From Crocodylus rhombifer (Eukaryota > Chordata > Crocodylia > Crocodylidae), in assembly GCA_038503035.1 (NCBI GenBank), contig JAVSML010019147.1, forward strand, positions 62,001-126,000: 64,000 bases of DNA, read 5' to 3'. The notes below the pieces were generated by a model. That model was given only the letters and a program-made list of their open reading frames with translations. It was not told the DNA's origin and searched no databases. Shown here one piece after another: positions 37,550-47,640 of this stretch; within the stretch, counting starts at the first letter, position 1, and each line of letters opens with the position of its first letter. Made by a program: the position numbers and the translations under genes.

Positions 37550-37683
37550 AAAGACTAGTCCAGTAGGGCAAGACTGGAGACTAGGGACACCTGAGTTCTG
37601 AACACTGCTCTTATGCTGATTTCCTCTGTTGCCTTAGTCAGGTCACTTAATCACCTGTGTGCCTCAGTTTACCCAATTATGAG
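37550..37683 (+). mobile_element. MIR/CORE-SINE, 5' part, interrupted by a hAT MITE
   Basis: CCTGAGTTCTGAACACTGCTC, TTGCCTTAGTCAGGTCACTT, and GTGTGCCTCAGTTTACCCAA are MIR core words. The core then stops at the insertion of the next element and seems to resume after it (GGTAATACCCCTTTCATG at about 37969). Confidence 0.75.
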
Positions 37684-37954
37684 CAGGGCTGGGTTAACGC
37701 ATAGGCAAACTAAGCACATGTGGGGGTGGCAGTCCTTCTCTCCATGTCGGTGGCATGAATAGCTCAGTCTGCCTCTGTTCCCTTCCCTTCCCCTCCCCTC
37801 TGCGGGCCTTGCTGCCACAGCGGCTGCTTCTTAGCAGTGGCTCCAAGCCCTGCTCCCCATGGGTGGCAGCACCAGAGTGGGGAGGGGGTCTTGAACAGCC
37901 TGGGGCCCACGAGTTTGTTTGCCTACGGCCCACCAAAGGGTTAATCTAGCCCTG
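37684..37954. mobile_element. hAT-type MITE inserted in the MIR
   Basis: Terminal inverted repeats CAGGGCTGGGTTAAC (left) and GTTAATCTAGCCCTG-like (right, 37939-37954) agree at all but two of 15 bases. Subterminal GGCAAAC/GTTTGCC also mirror. The flanks ATTATGAG and GGTATGAG share six of eight bases, fitting an aged 8-bp hAT target duplication. It has no coding capacity. Confidence 0.75.
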
Positions 37955-37962
37955 GGTATGAG

Positions 37963-38840
37963 ATCAAGGTAATACCCCTTTCATGATGGTCTTGAGATCT
38001 CCAGCAGGTGATATGAAGTGGGTACAATAAAACGCAGGTAGCTCTGGTGCATTTGATGCGGAGATTCATTGAAGATTGTGTTGAAAGTTCACAGACTCTT
38101 GGGACAAAGTGAAGAAGCTGCCCCTTTGCCTGTACACACTGCATGTAGGCTACACTTGCCTTCTCCTTCACCTCCTGTGGATTTCCTTTACCAGTTCACA
38201 AAGAACAGCTAGTTTCTGGCACAGCCGCAAATTGATGGTAACCAGCCCTGAGGCAGTTGCTTTGTGTGAATAGGGAAGGGCGCAGTTCAGACAGGAGTGC
38301 TTTGGTAATGCTTCTAATTGGGAACGCATGCAAATTTCCCCACTTGCTGGCCTCACTCAGCGAACAGCGAGAAGATTACAGGGCCTGGAAATTCCACCCA
38401 CACGGGGAACTAGGAAGCCTTGCCCCTGTGCTGGTGGTATGTTCAGCTTAGGCCCTTGTTAAATATCACCTTGTTAAAAGCCACTTTCAGGGATCTATGG
38501 GGAGTTTGATTCTTGGTGCCTGTGTGAATGCAAATGAGGCCCTTTTTACATGTTCAGCAGATTCCTTCCCTGAGGCTGTAGAGCCTTTTGATTGTTATTC
38601 TAGGCCTCTCTGGTGGGAACTGGCCATCAGATCTGGATGAGAGGAGTCAGACTGTCTCTCCTCCAGCACTCCCCCAATTCTGCACTGCACGGCTGTGCTC
38701 AGGGATTCCAGGGAAGTGGCCTGGAGGACCAGCTGGTATTCACTACAATGTTCAGAACAATACGCATGACCCAGGACAGCAAGTGGAGTGGGAAGTAGGA
38801 AGAGAGTGAAAATAAGCCCATGGATATTCCTAGAGATGAG
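37963..38840. other. MIR remainder, then unique DNA
   Basis: The first about 40 bp continue the MIR interrupted at 37684. The rest shows no recognised feature. Confidence 0.4.
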
Positions 38841-38932
38841 AGACGAGATTTTCCTCCTTTTTATACTAGTGTAAATGCAGAGTCAACCTACTGACTTAAG
38901 CAGAGTTACACAAGTCTCACCAGTGGTAGCAG
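38841..38932. repeat. Short palindromic repeat, probably same type as 32888-32960
   Basis: GATTTTCCTC, ACTAGTGTAAATGCAGAGT and ACTGACTTAAGCAGAGTTAC resemble a small reptile palindromic repeat built around a TGTAAATCNNAGTAAC-like word. Confidence 0.4.
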
Positions 38933-39688
38933 ACAGCAGAATGTGCCTGTAGGACACAACTTTTTCCGGGATGTTCAAATACTGAAAGGATAGTTGAAAG
39001 AGTTTTCCAAAGACATGGGGTGATGCATTCCAATTCCTGGGAGAGGAAATGAGATGACCTATCTTGTGTAGATGCAAGTTTCAAGAGTTGAGGCTGGATG
39101 AAGCCGGAAAGGAAGGGTTTACAGAGAGATGCTGGGAGCTATCATGGGGTCTCAGGTAAAGCAATCTGAGTTTGAAGCACACACCCTCACTCCCTTGTGC
39201 TCTGTTGGGGCAGTTTATTCCCACCTGCACCCTATGCAGGCCACAAAGCTGGAGGAAAGGGAAAGTTAAAGAGAGGAAAGGGTGAAATTCCACCTGGGTT
39301 GACTCCCTTACACATGGGTGGAGTGGATGTTTGCAGGGCTAGTGGAGTTCAAAGGTCTGATCTCATCCTGAACTGGCACCAGACTGAAGAGGGATGATAA
39401 TGTACCATCTTGGTCCTGGAGCTATCTGAGGCCAGTTCATCTCTCAGCACAGCTTCAGGCACACTCTGGGGTTGCCCTGCCTTACACTATACCCACCAGG
39501 ACTTCAACAAGCTGTTTAGATAAAGGGTGTACAGCAGGGGCACGAGAATTTCCCACCCATATCCCTCCTTTCCCACAGACCCCTCTGGTACCAGGAGCTT
39601 TTAATGGTGATAGCAATGCTTCATTAGCCAGGTCATCCCTGTACAGTGAGGGATTTGGAGGGGAAGAGGCTTGTTTTCACTTTGCTCC
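38933..39688. other. No recognised feature
   Basis: Unique-looking DNA. Confidence 0.4.
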
Positions 39689-39689
39689 A

Positions 39690-40002
39690 GGCTACAATGT
39701 CAAACATACAGCTTGCAGGCTAGATTTGGCCTGCTAGGCTCCTGGAGGGGCCCAGGAATTTGGGGGCAAGATGAGCAAGGGTGGGGCCTGCCACCAAAAT
39801 CTGGGGTGTAAAGCCCCACTGGGGGCTTGTTTAGGTGGTGGCAGTGTGTGTGACAGCTGTAGTAACTCCTGTGGCTCTCTGAACTGACACTGCCACAGCA
39901 GCTGCCGCTTGCCAGACTGCTAGAGGTGGCTCCAGATCCAGCCTGTGAGGAGCCCCACAGACCACATCTGGCCTAAGGGGCCAAAGGAGTTTGATACCAC
40001 TG
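39690..40002. mobile_element. hAT-type MITE
   Basis: The left end AATGTCAAACATACAGCTTG...GATTTGGCCTG and the right end CATCTGGCC...GGCCAAAGGAGTTTGATACCACTG are mutual inverted repeats. They follow the widespread hAT terminal layout (GTCAAACTCA... / ...GAGTTTGAC). The GC-rich interior is non-coding. The flanks do not give a clear 8-bp duplication. Confidence 0.65.
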
Positions 40003-41179
40003 CTCTGGCCTGGCTAGGTTGATGGCAAATGGCCTCAATCCCTGACCAAATAGATGGGAGGAGGGTCAGAGTTATACCTGAATTTGGCCCTCCCTCCTGA
40101 CTGCCATGAGCTGCCTGTCCCCTGAGCAATGTCTTTTGCTCCCTGTGTTTGTTGTGACTGGTTCTGAAACCTGAGCCCCTTCCAGTTATTTGCATTTACA
40201 ACCCACCACCCAGGCATTTGTTTGGACCATGTGATTCTCTCCCAGCACTGAGCAACTTCCTTGTGTAACTCAGTCCCTCACCCCCATACCTAGGCGTTGG
40301 TGCGACAGCTTCTAAAAATACACTCCCAAAAAAATCTGTTGGGTGGGTGGAGCAGGAGGGCAGGAAATGTGAAAGCATTTTGATTTAAATAGAAGGCCTT
40401 TGGGTGCTGGAGTTCATTGGGGGCTGAACAGCTGAAATGTTCTTAACTCCCTGGCAGCCAGAATGAGGTACAAAATTGCACTGATCAGTATCTCAAGCCT
40501 TGTTAAGTCCATCGTGCTCCCTGCTCATCTGCTGTTTATTTCAGGGGCATCACTGTGAATGAACCAGAGCAGCTCTAGGAAGAAATAGTTCCCTCAGGGC
40601 CCCAACACATGGCACGTTTATACTAGTGTGATTGGCCTGCACACTGGTGCACAAAAGTCGCAAACAAATGACACCCCTCTTCCCTAATTACCCTTGAACA
40701 AAACTAGGGTATAACTCCTCCAATATAAGTTATATGGGTGTAAGTGCTGTCTGTCTATGGCTTATCCCAGAGTAGGTATTTGCCTTGAGCAAACAGGCTA
40801 GGACCTGTTCCTTCACACCTAGCTCATGCAGCTGTTCCAGATCAAAATGTAATTTCCATTGGTGTACAACTCCATATTAAAGTTACTCTGAAGTGAAAGT
40901 GTTGTCTGTTCAGGGCCAGAGGGCAGCAACAAAGCAGTGTTATGAGGACTTTAAGTCCCCCTTGCCCTCTCCAAACTAAGGCAGGTCCTCACAGTAAAGC
41001 CATATGAGGCAACCCAGGGCTCCAAGAACACTGAGTGCTTGGTTAACCATCTATTGGCTGAGCCAACCAAAAGGTAATGAGATCCAGCACTCCTTCTATA
41101 TCTTTTTTAGCATCACATGAATTATTCTCTTATTCAAGTCTCTCTAATCAGCAGTGCACAGAATGTCACTGCAGCCAAG
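40003..41179. other. No recognised feature
   Basis: Unique-looking DNA without supported exon or repeat. Confidence 0.4.
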
Positions 41180-41350
41180 CAGACGTTTTTGTGGTTAAGA
41201 TGTTGGATGGGGACTCAACACCTGTATTCTGTTCCTCAAGTGACACTGAGCAAGTTGCTTCCCTTCTTTGTGCCTCAGTTTCCCTCATTAATTCTTCCCT
41301 GTATGTTCCCTGTTTGGACTCTATTTGTTCTTTGCATGTACAGCCCCCAG
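41180..41350 (+). mobile_element. MIR/CORE-SINE with reptile-type tail
   Basis: TGTGGTTAAGATGTTGGATG, CTGAGCAAGTTGCTTCCCTT, and TTGTGCCTCAGTTTCCCTC are MIR core words. The tail ends with GCATGTACAGCCCCC. Confidence 0.75.
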
Positions 41351-41682
41351 CCTAAGTGGGACTCAAAAACCTGGATGTGTCAGGATGTAGTTTAGTTTGA
41401 AGTGATGCAAACTCATTCAAAACCTCCAAAACTCTTGCACATGTACAGTGTGATACCATTAAGCCACAGAAAGTGACATTTTCATCACGTGTACATGGTA
41501 ATGGCAACATGTATACAAGCACCATTGGATTCTTCCATTTACCACAGGGTACTAACACAAATCCACTGCTCTTTGAGGCATCTCTCTGCTCCTTGCCAGC
41601 CCATGGGTCTGATCCAAACCCAGAGAAATCAGTTGGAGCCTCATGCTGGACAGCTTTGTGTGTGTTGTGTGTGTTCCTTCTA

Positions 41683-41990
41683 ATAATAATAAAATAAGAA
41701 GATTTTAGAGCTATAGACCCTAGAGGCCCTTGGCTGCCTCCACTGTCTTCATCCATTCCCATCTGTCATTTGCCTGAGTCCTCCAGTTGTTCAGACTTAA
41801 TTTCTGTATTTCTGACACTACATCATCTAGCCATCTTTGTCTTGGTCGTCCAGGCAGCCTTCTCCTCTCCGGTATCCCAAGAAGCACTTTCTAGTGTCCA
41901 GATCACTTCCATTTTTTCAATGTGGCCCAGCCACTCTAGTCATTGCCTTTAGATTTCCTTTGTCTAGGTCTTTTTACAGTTGATGTAACT
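41683..41990 (-). mobile_element. RTE/L2-like LINE C-terminal fragment with (TTA)n tail
   Basis: On the minus strand a decayed frame keeps the order of the C-terminal tail found in RTE-type elements: a GHV-like segment, a KCFLGYRRGEG-like segment, an LDDQDKDG-like stretch, then RQMTDGNG-RQWRQPRAS near 41770-41720. It contains stops. The element ends at a TTATTATTA-like simple tail (41683-41700), typical of such LINEs. The exact clade is uncertain. Confidence 0.55.
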
Positions 41991-42515
41991 CATTATTGGT
42001 TGTATCATTATGACTATTTTTATATCGTTATTGGATACAACTCATTATTGGCATGTGCTCCTTCTGGGCTGCATTAATAAAGAGATGCTTTTTTCAGTGT
42101 CCTCAGTTCAGTCTCTCCTCCTACCCCACCACCTTCTCCATCTCCTTTCTATGAGACACCATTCTGCTCCCCCATATCCTTTTCTCCCTCCCTTGCTTTC
42201 TCTCTGTACAATCCCCTTGCACTTCCCTCTGTGTTGTGGGCCACTTACAGGGTTTCTGCCCTGCAACTCCCTCCTCCAATCTAGCTGGTTTGAAGCCCCT
42301 TAGTCACTGGCACTGGCTTAATTTATGTGATGCCGTTTATCAGGTTTGTGGTCGGCTGACGTTTTTAGTGCTGTTTATATAAGGAAAACCATCAGTGTAA
42401 GACAGCAATTATTTCTGTATAAATAAGAACATTAATGCTGTCAGTTGCCCCTGGATGGCCAGCAATATACTGTAATGGGGTTCCCTCCTGCATGCTACAT
42501 GCTTGCTCTGGCTTT
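41991..42515. other. No recognised feature
   Basis: CT-rich stretches and unique DNA. No exon is supported. Confidence 0.4.
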
Positions 42516-42522
42516 CTTTAGT

Positions 42523-42578
42523 GCTGGATTCTCCACTCCTGATTTTATGTTGTTGTAAGCAAGAGGAGAATCCAGGCC
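42523..42578. repeat. Small palindrome
   Basis: CTGGATTCTCC at the left and GGAGAATCCAG at the right are perfect 11-bp inverted arms around about 30 bp. It is perhaps another small palindromic MITE. Confidence 0.65.
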
Positions 42579-43365
42579 CCTTTTGTCTCCCTCTTGCACT
42601 AGCTTCTGTTGTTTTTTCCTGCCAACAAGATTCCTAGAAGAGCTTGTTCTCCTACTAGGTAATTGCTTGGTATCTCATGGTGGGGAAGACTCCTGGAGCC
42701 CTCTTTTACTCAATCAGCTGTCCAGCTCCCTCAATGGGAGTTTGGCATGATGAAAGGCTGGGAGAGAAGCTCAGATTTCAACCTCTTGTGGCTGTATTCA
42801 GTCTCAGGTAGGGACTTTTCCCAGCACCAGATGCCCTGCAGCCTCATCCTCCCACAACAGAATGGGAAAGCCTTCCTGCCTTAGGGTCTCTGATACGGGA
42901 AGTTTTAGGCAGTTTTCACCCCAAATGTGACTACACCTCTCTACTATGCCCTGTATAGTGAATCTTGCCTTCTCTACCCCACAGCTACATCTTCTCAAAG
43001 CCAAACTTAACTGAAGGAGAAGTAACGCTAATGAACAGCCACTTTGCTTGCATCAGGAATGTGAGAGGCTCCTCTGTTCTCCCTGCTGTGCTGCGTGCAG
43101 AGGAACATGCCCGGATGGCACTTGTTTGTGGTAAGCAGTGATTTTCATGCCTTTCCTAGTGTGTTTAACAAGTTGCTCATTAACTGAACTTGTGAAAGAT
43201 GTGGGATTCTCCAAAGGGCTCACCCCAGCCACTCAGCCAAGCTATGGCTCCTGCTCTGGCTCCTTGTGTTCCTGCAGAAGTGAGCTGGGAATTGGTAAGG
43301 GGGATTTGTCCTTCCTGGCAGATGGGACAGACTGGTGCCCTTAGGAAAGCTGGAGTCTTTTCCCA
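42579..43365. other. No recognised feature
   Basis: Unique-looking DNA without supported exon or repeat. Confidence 0.4.
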
Positions 43366-43545
43366 GATCTGCTACTGACCTGCTGGGTTCCATGGACAAG
43401 TCACTTAATTTGCTCCTCTTCTGTGCCCTGCCCCCCGCCCTGCTTTTGGTCTGTGTTGATTGCAAGCTCCTTGGGGCAGGGACCATTTCATGTGTGTTTG
43501 CAGTAAGACAAACAGGCTTTGATTTTTGGCTGTGGCCTCCAGGCC
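43366..43545 (+). mobile_element. MIR/CORE-SINE with reptile-type tail
   Basis: CCCAGATCTGCTACTGACC, GACAAGTCACTTAATTTGC, CCTCTTCTGTGCC, then TTGCAAGCTCCTTGGGGCAG and GGACCATTTCATGTGTG, the linker words characteristic of sauropsid MIR-type SINEs. Confidence 0.8.
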
Positions 43546-44349
43546 CTGTTGTTACACAAAGAACATTGCTCAGGGATTTGGAACCCCAAAGGCCTGTGTC
43601 TGCACCAGGGACACCTAGCAGATATGAAAAATGATCTGGTAGGGTCCATGTTCAGCTCTTTCACCTCCTAGCCCAAAGAAGGAACCTCTAGCAGTGAACA
43701 CCAGCCAAGGCACTAGTTCAGGAGGAAGTGCCATTTCCTGTAGCACTTGGCTTTCTCTGGTCAGTCCCCTGTCCAACTACAAGGCAGGCTGCATGCTGCT
43801 TAGTTTGTGAGATGTGATAGCCCAGAGTGAGGAGGCTGAATACCCTCCTGCTGCTGTTCAGTGGCTGATCCTCTACATTATATGGACATGCAGGATACAT
43901 GCCCTGTGAGCTGTCAGCTCATGGACCAGCCCCGCCTTGGAGGAACTTCCACATGGCAGGCAAATCTTAGTTACTCACTCCTCCCTCACACACATAAGTT
44001 GCACTCCGTAGAATTTAGTCAACTTTTATGCCCTGAACCTAGGGGAATGAACAGCTTGGAAGGGAGGCCAGTATCTCAGCTCCAACGGAAAAGGGCAGCA
44101 TCTGGAACAGCTGGCCTGCTGGTTCCAATAGCCCAGCCCAAGGTTAAAGCCCTTGGTAGGGGAGTGCTGACACGCATCATCCAAGCAGATGTACAGAGGC
44201 TCAAGGGAAAGGACTTATGTATTGGTGGGACTCTCTTGCCAGTCATCCTGGGCACATTCACAAATGCAGGGAGTCTGCTCAAGCATGCAAATTCATGTGC
44301 ACTGGCAGTGTCATGTGTGTCAGTGGTGCAGTGCATGTCAGCATGGAGA
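43546..44349. other. No recognised feature
   Basis: A 171-codon plus frame (43861-44376) has no recognisable domain and runs into the hairpin repeat at its end. Confidence 0.4.
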
Positions 44350-44420
44350 AAATGGTGGTGGTATGCTTTGAACTAAAGCACATTCGATGTGCTTTAGTTC
44401 GAAGTGCACCGCCACCATTT
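44350..44420. repeat. Inverted repeat, 34-bp arms
   Basis: The arms 44350-44383 and 44387-44420 match at 29 of 34 positions. The inner 14 bp (GAACTAAAGCACAT) are perfect, around a 3-nt loop. Confidence 0.85.
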
Positions 44421-44461
44421 TTTTAGTGCTGCTGCACGCTGTACCACCAAAACACTTGCTC

Positions 44462-44528
44462 CTGATGCAGTGCTGGGAGCTTTTAATTAGCATGGCTCAC
44501 TAATTAAAAGCACCTGGTGCTACATCAG
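44462..44528. repeat. Inverted repeat with perfect 12-bp core
   Basis: GCTTTTAATTAG (44479-44490) is mirrored at 44500-44511 around a 9-nt loop. Weaker pairing continues outward to CTGATG/CATCAG. It sits 42 bp from the previous hairpin, so both may belong to one foldback MITE. Confidence 0.8.
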
Positions 44529-44609
44529 AAACACATGTAAAAATACCCCCTAAGTTTGCACTGGTGAAGGGCTTTGAATTCAGCTGAGTTATTCCTGATT
44601 TACACACCA

Positions 44610-45064
44610 TGGGCACATCCAGATGAGCATAGACGTGCAGTATGCAGTGCTGCAGACCCATCTGTGGCACCGCATACCACACACACAGGTGTTCTCCACA
44701 CTGCTGATTTGCAGCATGGGGCATGGAGAGGTTGACACCTGAAGATCCCATTGTCAAAAAAACCCGCACCTTAAAAAAACGAGGCCAGCAGCATGCACTG
44801 CCAGAAACCGAAGCCTGGCTGGCCAGAGCTACACTCTGGCTGCTAGCCAGGCTCTATGCTGCTAGATTGCTACAGCTGCAGCCCCTGGAGCCCCTCAGGA
44901 CCCCAGATAAGGCTGCTGGGGCCAGCCCAGGAGGTGGCCAGAGCCTCTCCTGCACCACCTAGGGCAATGTACCACATGCCAGAGCGTGCACGCATAAGTA
45001 TTTCCTAGGAACAAGCTACTTGTCCAGAGGGAAATGTACGTTCTCACTCATGGGGACATGCCCC
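44610..45064 (+). mobile_element. Chompy-like non-autonomous DNA transposon, copy A
   Basis: The ends GGGCACATCCAGATGAG and CTCATGGGGACATGCCC are imperfect inverted repeats (13 of 17 bases). The interior matches, in reverse complement, 55684-56100 over the whole length. Shared words include TCAAAAAAACCCGCACC, GCTGGCCAGAGC and AAGGCTGCTGG. The size and terminal type recall crocodilian Chompy MITEs (Harbinger-related), but the name is a suggestion. A 79-codon frame inside is not a recognised protein. Confidence 0.65.
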
Positions 45065-45069
45065 ATGAG
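45047..45069. repeat. Hairpin at the right end of copy A
   Basis: CTCATGGGG and CCCCATGAG pair around ACATG. It overlaps the element terminus and the flank. Confidence 0.7.
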
Positions 45070-47160
45070 GGGAAAATCTGATATGACTGATATTACAGGG
45101 GGTTGTATCTGAACATCCCAGATGTGCTATAGTGTCCTGCTCCAGAGCCATGTGTTCAAGACTTGCTCTGGATTCATGCTCATGAGCCCCCAGGAAAGCC
45201 AGCTATCCACTGGCCAGCTGGCCAATCAGGCAGGAGAAACAGGTAAGCAGGCATGATGCTAGCTATGTCACTGCCTTGGGTGCCAATGGCTATCGAAACA
45301 GGCATGCCTCAACCACAGTAGCCTGAATAGCAACCAGGCTTGGAACTTGGACTTTGATAACTAGCAACGGGTCAACTCTTTGCAAATAATGCCCAATCTG
45401 AAAGCTACATCAAATCAGAAATGGAACCAGAACCATTTTCTATGTCCCAAACAAATATACTGAATTGTATGCAGGATCTCACACACCGTGAAGGCAAGGG
45501 AGTAATGGGCATGTACAGTCCAGCATCCCTGAAACAAAGTTCAGGAAAAAGGGAGAGGGATCTTTCAAAGGAAGACGCAACCAGAAATGTACTGTTAATA
45601 CCTCAGCCCATCATAAGTGAAGTGCACAAACCACAAAGATGATCTGGGTGCTATTCCTTAAAATGAACAAAAAGGCTCCATCTGATTATAATTTATTGAA
45701 ATGAGATGACAACATAATCAATACAAACAGTTAAAGGTGGCCAAGATTAGTGTCAGCTCTGCTGCAGTACTGGATAAAAGCTATTGAGATGGAGGATTAA
45801 GTACTACTTACAGGAGGCCTGACTCTGGCAGCAGCATGTCAGGGAAGGTCAAGTTGGAGTTCATCTTCCCTGAGGGGAAGGGGCCCGGGGCTCTTGGTGA
45901 ATAAGGTTGGGTCAAAGGACAAGCATAGGGGGTCACAATTAAGGTGTGCACCATTCACCCATCCAGCATATGCAGTATTAAAACTAATAACTGCAATATT
46001 TCCAGCTCTGGCTGCCTTTTAATCGCTATTATACTGCTAATTGTGCTTCACTATGAGGTAATACTAATAAAGTAAGATTTAAAAAGCAGAAGGGTTAGGA
46101 AAATAAATCAAGGAACACAGCACAGTCTCAGTGATCTGAATCTTAATTATCCTGATCTCCTTGTTACCTGAAAAAGAGGGTCACCTCTCTTGATGACTTG
46201 CTGTATTAATTACTGGGAAACATTATTTCCATTTATTCTAATGCATCCAACATTTCTTGTGGCTTTGCCACAGGTAAAGGGAAAAAGGTAGCAGGTTAGG
46301 AAGCTAATGCACCAGGCAGAAATGGACAATTTGGGTCCAGTCAATGGAGGGGATGGGTGCCAGCCATATTGGGCAAGGTGGATTTTTTGAAGAATTTCTG
46401 GCTTGCTGTTCTGCTTCTTCAGATAATAGGTTTCCCACTCCCTTAATTCACTTGTGCCTTTTCTGGGCAATATCTCAGGGCACCATGGGATGTCTCAGCC
46501 TCAGGATGAAGTTAAAAAGCCAAGGGCTGTGGTGAGAGGCTGGTAAATAAGGCCCAGTGATAGAGCAGTGAGGTGAACCAGGCCTGGAATAGCCTAGGAA
46601 GCTGTAGGAGGGAGAGTGAAGGGCAAGGGAAAGTTGTGTGGGCCACTCAGTGCAGGATCCGTTGGGCAGGGAATGGAGTGGCCCGTCCGGAGATGCCACA
46701 GGTTGGAACTCAGGCACGCGGCTGAAGCCGTCAGAGGGAGAAAACATGGACACAGAAGGTGCTGCTGGCCAGAAACAAAAGGCATCTTGATGGCACTGTG
46801 GACAGAAACTGGGGCTATGATGGCTGGGGCTGCTGCAGGTGTGGTTTTTGAGGTCCCTTGGGACCACTGTTTGACATCTGCCATCACTGGCAGCCTCTCC
46901 CTTCCATGAGCACAGAGAGCTGAAAAGTAGAACTAGCCAAGAGCATACGAGACAATATTGTTTCAATGCTTTGTGTCAGCATTTTGGGGCAGGCTGCAGC
47001 CAATCTGTGAATGGAAGGAGTCTCCATGGAGATGTGGGTGGGGGAGAAGGCACTGCCACAGGTCTTCTCCAAGGGCAGCACCCGGCACTCGGCCGGGAAA
47101 GTTCTTCCCCGACCTGTTTCTCCTTTTGCTGCTGCTCCCAAGTTTTATTGCATTTCCTTC
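45070..47160. other. Unique-looking DNA, no recognised gene
   Basis: No exon is supported. A 163-codon minus frame (46966-46475) lacks recognisable motifs. TAAT-rich unique sequence at 45960-46080 may be conserved. Confidence 0.4.
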
Positions 47161-47166
47161 CTTCCT

Positions 47167-47180
47167 GTTGCTATGGAAAC
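47167..47180. promoter_or_regulatory. X-box (RFX)-type motif
   Basis: GTTGCTATGGAAAC fits the degenerate RFX consensus GTHNYYATRRNAAC at every position. A 14-bp degenerate motif can occur by chance. Confidence 0.3.
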
Positions 47181-47379
47181 CCCTTTGCAGCTATCCCTGG
47201 TCCTACAGTAACTTAGAGTGACACCAGCCATTTCCCCCAGGGAAGAGCTTAAGAACTCAATTTGGGGCTTTTGGCAGGTCCACTTGGGCCATAGCCTCCA
47301 CTTCCTTGCATCTCTTCAAGCACTCAATAAAACATTATTAAAAAGGAATGGGGAGACAGATTGACATCTTCTGTGTTAT

Positions 47380-47640
47380 TCAGTCTGTCTCTGCTGGTCC
47401 TTTATTGAAGTCCTTGGTGCCTCTGACCTCTTGATATGCCATATCACAAGCCTGCTTCATCAAGTCAGTGACCATCTCATTTCGGGTCACATGAAGTCTT
47501 TGATAATAAGGAGAGGAGATGAAATTTCAGTGCATCTCAGGGTGGGGGGATAAAGCAAAGGAGACAGTAAAAGCATCATCGACCCAGCAGAGCCACCTGA
47601 GTTGTTTCAGCTTCATCTCTTTGCTTCCTGTAGACTTTGA
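47380..47640 (-). other. Coding-like minus-strand segment, unidentified
   Basis: On the minus strand a 48-codon open frame (47526-47383, stop at 47382-47380) reads naturally, for example VTRNEMVTDLMKQACD followed by MAYQEVRGTKDF. Upstream, past one TGA at 47527-47529, the same frame stays open and protein-like to about 47640. It could be a terminal exon or a piece of a processed pseudogene. I do not recognise the protein, and a frame this short may be chance. Confidence 0.2.

Noticed and set aside
43861..44376. 171-codon plus-strand open frame
   Set aside because: It ends inside the 44350-44420 hairpin and has no domain.
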